Positions 62,384 through 64,000 of a stretch of 64,000 nt of DNA are shown one piece after another. The position numbers and the translations under genes are program-made. The notes beneath the pieces were generated by a model. It did no database searches. It was not told the DNA's origin and saw only the letters and a list, made by a program, of their open reading frames with translations. The stretch spans positions 265,227 through 329,226 of the forward strand of contig JAUMTW010000001.1 in NCBI GenBank assembly GCA_030531005.1, given 5' to 3'. Position 1 is the stretch's first letter; each line of letters opens with the position of its first letter. This DNA is from Corynebacterium sp. (GTDB lineage Bacteria; Actinomycetota; Actinomycetes; Mycobacteriales; Mycobacteriaceae).

Positions 62384-63504
62384 TGGAACTCTACTTTGAT
62401 CACGCGGCCACCTCTCCAATGCGAGCGGTGGCTGTTGAGGCATGGACCGTAGGCAGCGCCTACGTAAACCCGGCCTCCCAGTACGCAGCGGGTCGCAAAG
62501 CCCGCGCGGCTTTGGAAACCGCCCGTGAACAAATCGCACAACTGCTTGACTGTGAGCCAATCGAGGTTATTTTTACCGGATCTGGCACAGAGGCTGATGC
62601 CACCGCTATTACCGGATATTGGGCTTCAAGGGAAAAGACTAATGGCGCGCAACGTGTGGTTGCGTCTCCTTTGGAGCATCCCGCGGTTCGCGAAAATGTT
62701 GCCCCTCTGCCCGTGGAATATTTGGGCATTTCTCCTCAAGGGGTGGTGAATGATTTTTCCGCCCTTGAAGAGCCTGCTGCTGTGGTCACATGCATGTTGG
62801 CTAATAATGAGACTGGGGCGATCCAACCGGTGGCCGAAATCGCTTCAAGGGCACGGGCAACGAATTCCCCGGTCCACATTGATGCCGTGCAGGCTGTTGG
62901 TCACATTCCGGTGAGCTTTCGACAGCTGGGTACTACGACTTTGGCGGCGAGTGCTCATAAGTTTGGTGGTCCACGTGGTGTTGGTTTGCTGTTGGCTTCG
63001 CGTTCGCCCATCCCTGCGGCGTTGATACGTGGTGGGGGTCAGGAGCGTGGTTTGCGTTCGGGCACTGTGGATGTTGCGGGTGCGATGGCAACAGCCGCTG
63101 CCCTTGAAGAAGCTTGTGCAGAGATGGAAGCTGAAGCGCAGCGTTTAAGCCAGCTGCGTGACATTTTGAGGGCTGGCATCGTAGAGCAAGTCTCGGATGT
63201 GGTAGTCCATACTCCAGAGGTGGCGCTTCCTGGTCATTTGCATGTGTCGTTCCCGGGTGCGGAGGGGGACAGCCTCATTATGCTTTTAGATCATGCGGGA
63301 TTTTCTGCTTCTACTGGATCGGCATGTTCCCAGGGTGTTAATCGCGCCAGCGAGGTGCTGTTGGCTATGGGTGTTTCGGAGCAGGTGGCTCGGGGGGCGA
63401 TTCGATTCAGCCTGGGCCGCACAAATACCCGGGAAGAAGTTGATCTGCTGTTGAAGGTATTGCCGGACCTGGTTGCCCGTGCTCGACTGGCGGGGATGGC
63501 CTAA
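62383..63504 (+). CDS. Cysteine desulfurase (NifS/IscS-like)
   Basis: PLP enzyme of 373 residues that removes sulfur from cysteine as a persulfide for tRNA thiolation or Fe-S assembly. The N-terminal YFDHAATSPMRAVAVEAW is typical. The PLP lysine is in LAASAHKFGGPRGVGLLLAS (near residue 193), and the active-site Cys in SASTGSACSQGVNRASEVLL (near 310). The short loop around the Cys suits the group that usually partners the thiouridylase MnmA, whose gene often follows here in corynebacteria; it is not visible before the window ends. Its stop overlaps the convergent gene's stop by a few bases. Confidence 0.92.
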   Translation: MELYFDHAATSPMRAVAVEAWTVGSAYVNPASQYAAGRKARAALETAREQIAQLLDCEPIEVIFTGSGTEADATAITGYWASREKTNGAQRVVASPLEHPAVRENVAPLPVEYLGISPQGVVNDFSALEEPAAVVTCMLANNETGAIQPVAEIASRARATNSPVHIDAVQAVGHIPVSFRQLGTTTLAASAHKFGGPRGVGLLLASRSPIPAALIRGGGQERGLRSGTVDVAGAMATAAALEEACAEMEAEAQRLSQLRDILRAGIVEQVSDVVVHTPEVALPGHLHVSFPGAEGDSLIMLLDHAGFSASTGSACSQGVNRASEVLLAMGVSEQVARGAIRFSLGRTNTREEVDLLLKVLPDLVARARLAGMA

Positions 63505-64000
63505 AGGGAAAGATACGGTTGGGCAGAGTTCGCAAACTGCAGGCACCACTCGTGGTCGCGGAATCCCGCCGGAATCGGATCTGTGCGCAAAATCCTTTCA
63601 AGGGAGGGGCTAGGCTCAATCGGTCGTTTACTGCCGAGCAGGACAATATTCCCGTAGCGTCGCCCCTTTAACATTGCTGGGTCGGCAACCGCTGCTAAAT
63701 GTGGATACACTTTTGCCATGGTTGCTAACTCCGACCGTGCGTGGGTGAGGTCGCGGTGGTCTCCGCAATTGGCTACATATATCCCGTTTTCTTCAAGGGA
63801 GGCAGCACATTGCTGGTGGAATTCCAGAGTGCAGAGTTCCCTTGGTGTGGTGTCAGGCGCGAAGACATCGCGAATAATGATGTCTCGGCTCGCTTCCCGA
63901 AAATCGCGGACGGCCACCGCCGCATCGGCGACGCGTATCTTTAGGCGGGGCGCCTTGGGCAGATTGAACCAGTCACGTACCAAAGTCGCCAATGTGGCAT
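63501..64000 (-). CDS. Spermidine synthase-like protein (N-terminus beyond window)
   Basis: Minus-strand frame open to the window edge; at least 163 residues of the C-terminal part are visible. RVADAAVAVRDFREASRDIIIRD-type residues (quoted in part: DAAVAVRDFREASRDIIIRD) give the Asp-containing part of a Rossmann methyltransferase-like fold. The following VFAPDTTPRELCTLEFHQQC and NGIYVANCGD fit the polyamine aminopropyltransferase superfamily (spermidine-synthase-like). Several actinobacterial members of this group are not true spermidine synthases. The sequence carries two CTTCAAGGG words. It converges on the cysteine desulfurase gene with a 4-base overlap of stops. Confidence 0.7.
   Translation of the reverse strand, partial: ATLATLVRDWFNLPKAPRLKIRVADAAVAVRDFREASRDIIIRDVFAPDTTPRELCTLEFHQQCAASLEENGIYVANCGDHRDLTHARSELATMAKVYPHLAAVADPAMLKGRRYGNIVLLGSKRPIEPSPSLERILRTDPIPAGFRDHEWCLQFANSAQPYLSL

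Larger units (their letters stand above)
49253..63798. repeat. Domain of dispersed CTTCAAGGG words
   Basis: TTCAAGG or its complement CCTTGAA occurs 29 times between 49253 and 63798. Plus-orientation starts: 49253, 49355, 54243, 54738, 55561, 55987, 56723, 57127, 57908, 58561, 59541, 60108, 61101, 61116, 61569, 62625, 62844, 63597, 63792. Minus-orientation starts: 49904, 50353, 51042, 51609, 51738, 57189, 60387, 60691, 62763, 63102. Sixteen extend to the exact 9-mer CTTCAAGGG or CCCTTGAAG. The preferred longer form is CTTCAAGGGGAG. Copies lie in genes of both strands, in different codon frames and between genes. Counting was by eye. Confidence 0.8.

Noticed and set aside
49253..63798. Explaining CTTCAAGGG as a true DNA-uptake sequence or as parS/KOPS
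   Set aside because: No uptake sequence is established in Gram-positives, the parS consensus differs (TGTTTCACGTGAAACA type), and a corynebacterial KOPS is not known to me. The word is reported without a function.

Overview
The window reads as a chromosome segment of a Corynebacterium-like actinomycete. The order hom-thrB-rho-prfA-prmC-sua5-wecA-atpI-atpBEFHAGDC-DUF2550-nucS-mce-cnoX-glgB-glgE is the conserved corynebacterial/mycobacterial backbone, with hom and thrB adjacent and no thrC. NucS replaces MutS/MutL as mismatch endonuclease, Rho carries a long Arg/Asp/Asn-rich insertion, and a McbR-type operator (TAGAC-N6-GTCTA) precedes hom. Base composition is moderate for an actinomycete. No ribosomal RNA, prophage, insertion sequence or CRISPR array was seen.

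Layout. 0-0.4 kb: end of an MFS transporter. 0.5-7.4 kb: galactose region (galM, SSS-family symporter, small membrane protein, galT, galK), with a cluster of TGCA palindromes in front of galM. 7.5-9.6 kb: DEAD-box RNA helicase. 9.8-12 kb: small membrane protein, membrane-anchored HNH nuclease and two decayed membrane-protein genes. 12-20.5 kb: a DNA-maintenance operon of SNF2 helicase, SWIM zinc-finger protein, MRE11/SbcD-like phosphoesterase and RAD50/SbcC-like ATPase. 20.6-25 kb: a gene relic, a MarR regulator, tRNA-Arg(CCG) and lutABC for lactate oxidation (minus strand). 25.8-31.6 kb: argS-lysA and hom-thrB. 31.8-34.2 kb: cupredoxin and acyl-CoA synthetase. 34.7-41.4 kb: rho, prfA, prmC, sua5, wecA, atpI. 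41.8-48.9 kb: the complete F1Fo ATP synthase operon. 49-53.4 kb: DUF2550, a strongly folded intergenic element, nucS, mce, a thiamine-binding protein, cnoX and a DUF222/HNH gene. 53.4-57.6 kb: glgB and glgE (minus strand). 57.7-64 kb: ABC ATPase, NUDIX hydrolase, methyltransferase-like protein, etfB-etfA, cysteine desulfurase, and a partial spermidine-synthase-like gene.

Functional groupings. Galactose is taken up and sent through the Leloir pathway (galM, galT, galK). Lactate oxidation (lutABC) and an electron-transfer flavoprotein feed the respiratory chain that drives the ATP synthase. argS-lysA and hom-thrB belong to aspartate-family and translation metabolism. prfA-prmC-sua5 are translation-fidelity genes. 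glgB-glgE make alpha-glucan.

The most unusual signal is a short nucleotide word, CTTCAAGGG and close variants. By hand count the 7-base core TTCAAGG occurs 29 times on either strand in the last 14.8 kb (expected about 2), but only about 10 times in the first 49 kb (expected about 6). It sits in both orientations, in different reading frames and in intergenic DNA. Other notable items are the TGCA palindrome cluster, a hairpin built from two perfect inverted DnaA boxes, a poly-C tract with a coupled 20-codon leader before the MRE11-like gene, and the rod-shaped structured element before nucS.
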